DNA of 41,394 nt from an uncultured Acidobacteriota bacterium (GTDB lineage Bacteria > Acidobacteriota > Terriglobia > Bryobacterales > Bryobacteraceae). Location of the stretch: contig CADEFT010000031.1 of the NCBI GenBank assembly GCA_902826685.1, positions 59,459-100,852 on the forward strand, read 5' to 3'. The notes below the pieces were generated by a model. It did no database searches. It was not told the DNA's origin and saw nothing but the letters and a program-made list of their open reading frames with translations. Positions within the stretch are counted from its first letter, which is position 1, and the number at the start of each line of letters is the position of its first letter. The position numbers and the translations under genes are program-made. This document shows positions 41,326 through 41,394 of this stretch, piece after piece.

Positions 41326-41394
41326 CCCACGGCAAAAGCAATGGGTGTGGCTACTTTGGAACGACGGGCAAGAGGCGCAGAATCAGCGAGTTGA
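41326..41394. other. Right edge without a recognisable gene
   Basis: After the peptidase stop only 69 bases remain. An ATG at 41341 opens a 17-codon frame ending in the terminal TGA, but nothing supports it as a gene. Confidence 0.4.

Overview
The window looks like a chromosome segment of a high-GC soil or sediment bacterium, most likely an Acidobacteriota of the Solibacter/Bryobacter type. That is inference from gene content: an SBBP seven-repeat propeller protein, a short Oar-like TonB-dependent outer-membrane barrel followed by a secreted VWA-like protein, PEP-CTERM surface proteins, a large MalT/LuxR regulator and many secreted sugar- or peptide-handling enzymes. I see no rRNA, tRNA, CRISPR array, transposase or phage genes. 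Coding density is high, with many 4-base or shorter overlaps, and several genes seem to start within about 20 bases of a TATAAT-like -10 box.

Layout. 1-298: GC-rich tandem repeat of 99 bp. 299-3961 (minus): SBBP propeller protein, prepilin peptidase and a translationally coupled NAD-dependent reductase. 4262-8326 (plus): PEP-CTERM protein with terminator, PilC/GspF, ATP-grasp ligase and TIM-barrel isomerase. 8333-9747: two exported or anchored unknowns. 9721-10018: a second array of about 100 bp repeats. 10004-13321 (minus): transglutaminase-DUF2126 protein. 13431-16568 (plus): CHASE3-PAS histidine kinase, then a radical SAM protein. 16572-17390 (minus): small basic protein plus a TIR/deoxyribosyltransferase-like protein broken by one frameshift. 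17450-22432: housekeeping genes serA, yqeY-like, PIG-L deacetylase, rarA and a SpoU methyltransferase. 22620-27149 (plus): short TonB-type barrel, VWA-like and coiled-coil operon. 27150-31293 (minus): GNAT-like protein, LuxR/MalT regulator and cupin. 31341-33271 (plus): eroded PEP-CTERM gene, secreted protein and CsgG-like protein. 33381-35208 (minus): two flavin-binding-fold genes, one frameshifted, the other fused to GAF. 35335-41325: small alpha-beta-barrel protein, beta-helix protein, propeller protein, carboxylesterase and DmpA-type peptidase.

The main result is that the radical SAM gene at 15210 does not end at the TGA at 16530-16532. The frame runs on through Ala-Glu-Pro and eight more codons to a TGA at 16566-16568. 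The recoded TGA sits directly after a Cys codon, giving Cys-Sec-Ala-Glu-Pro, and is followed at bacterial SECIS distance by a 6-bp hairpin with loop AGGTT. I read this as a selenoprotein of the CUAEP-tail radical SAM type, a family I recall but could not look up.

The second result is a two-gene cassette at 16572-17390: a 66-residue basic protein 5 bases ahead of a TIR/nucleoside-deoxyribosyltransferase-like protein, whose first 43 codons are hidden in another frame by one extra base at 17056-17058. Its fold class suggests NAD or nucleotide hydrolysis, possibly in defence, but this is not shown. A second single-base frameshift splits a PNPOx-like gene near 35055, so sequencing error and real decay should both be considered.
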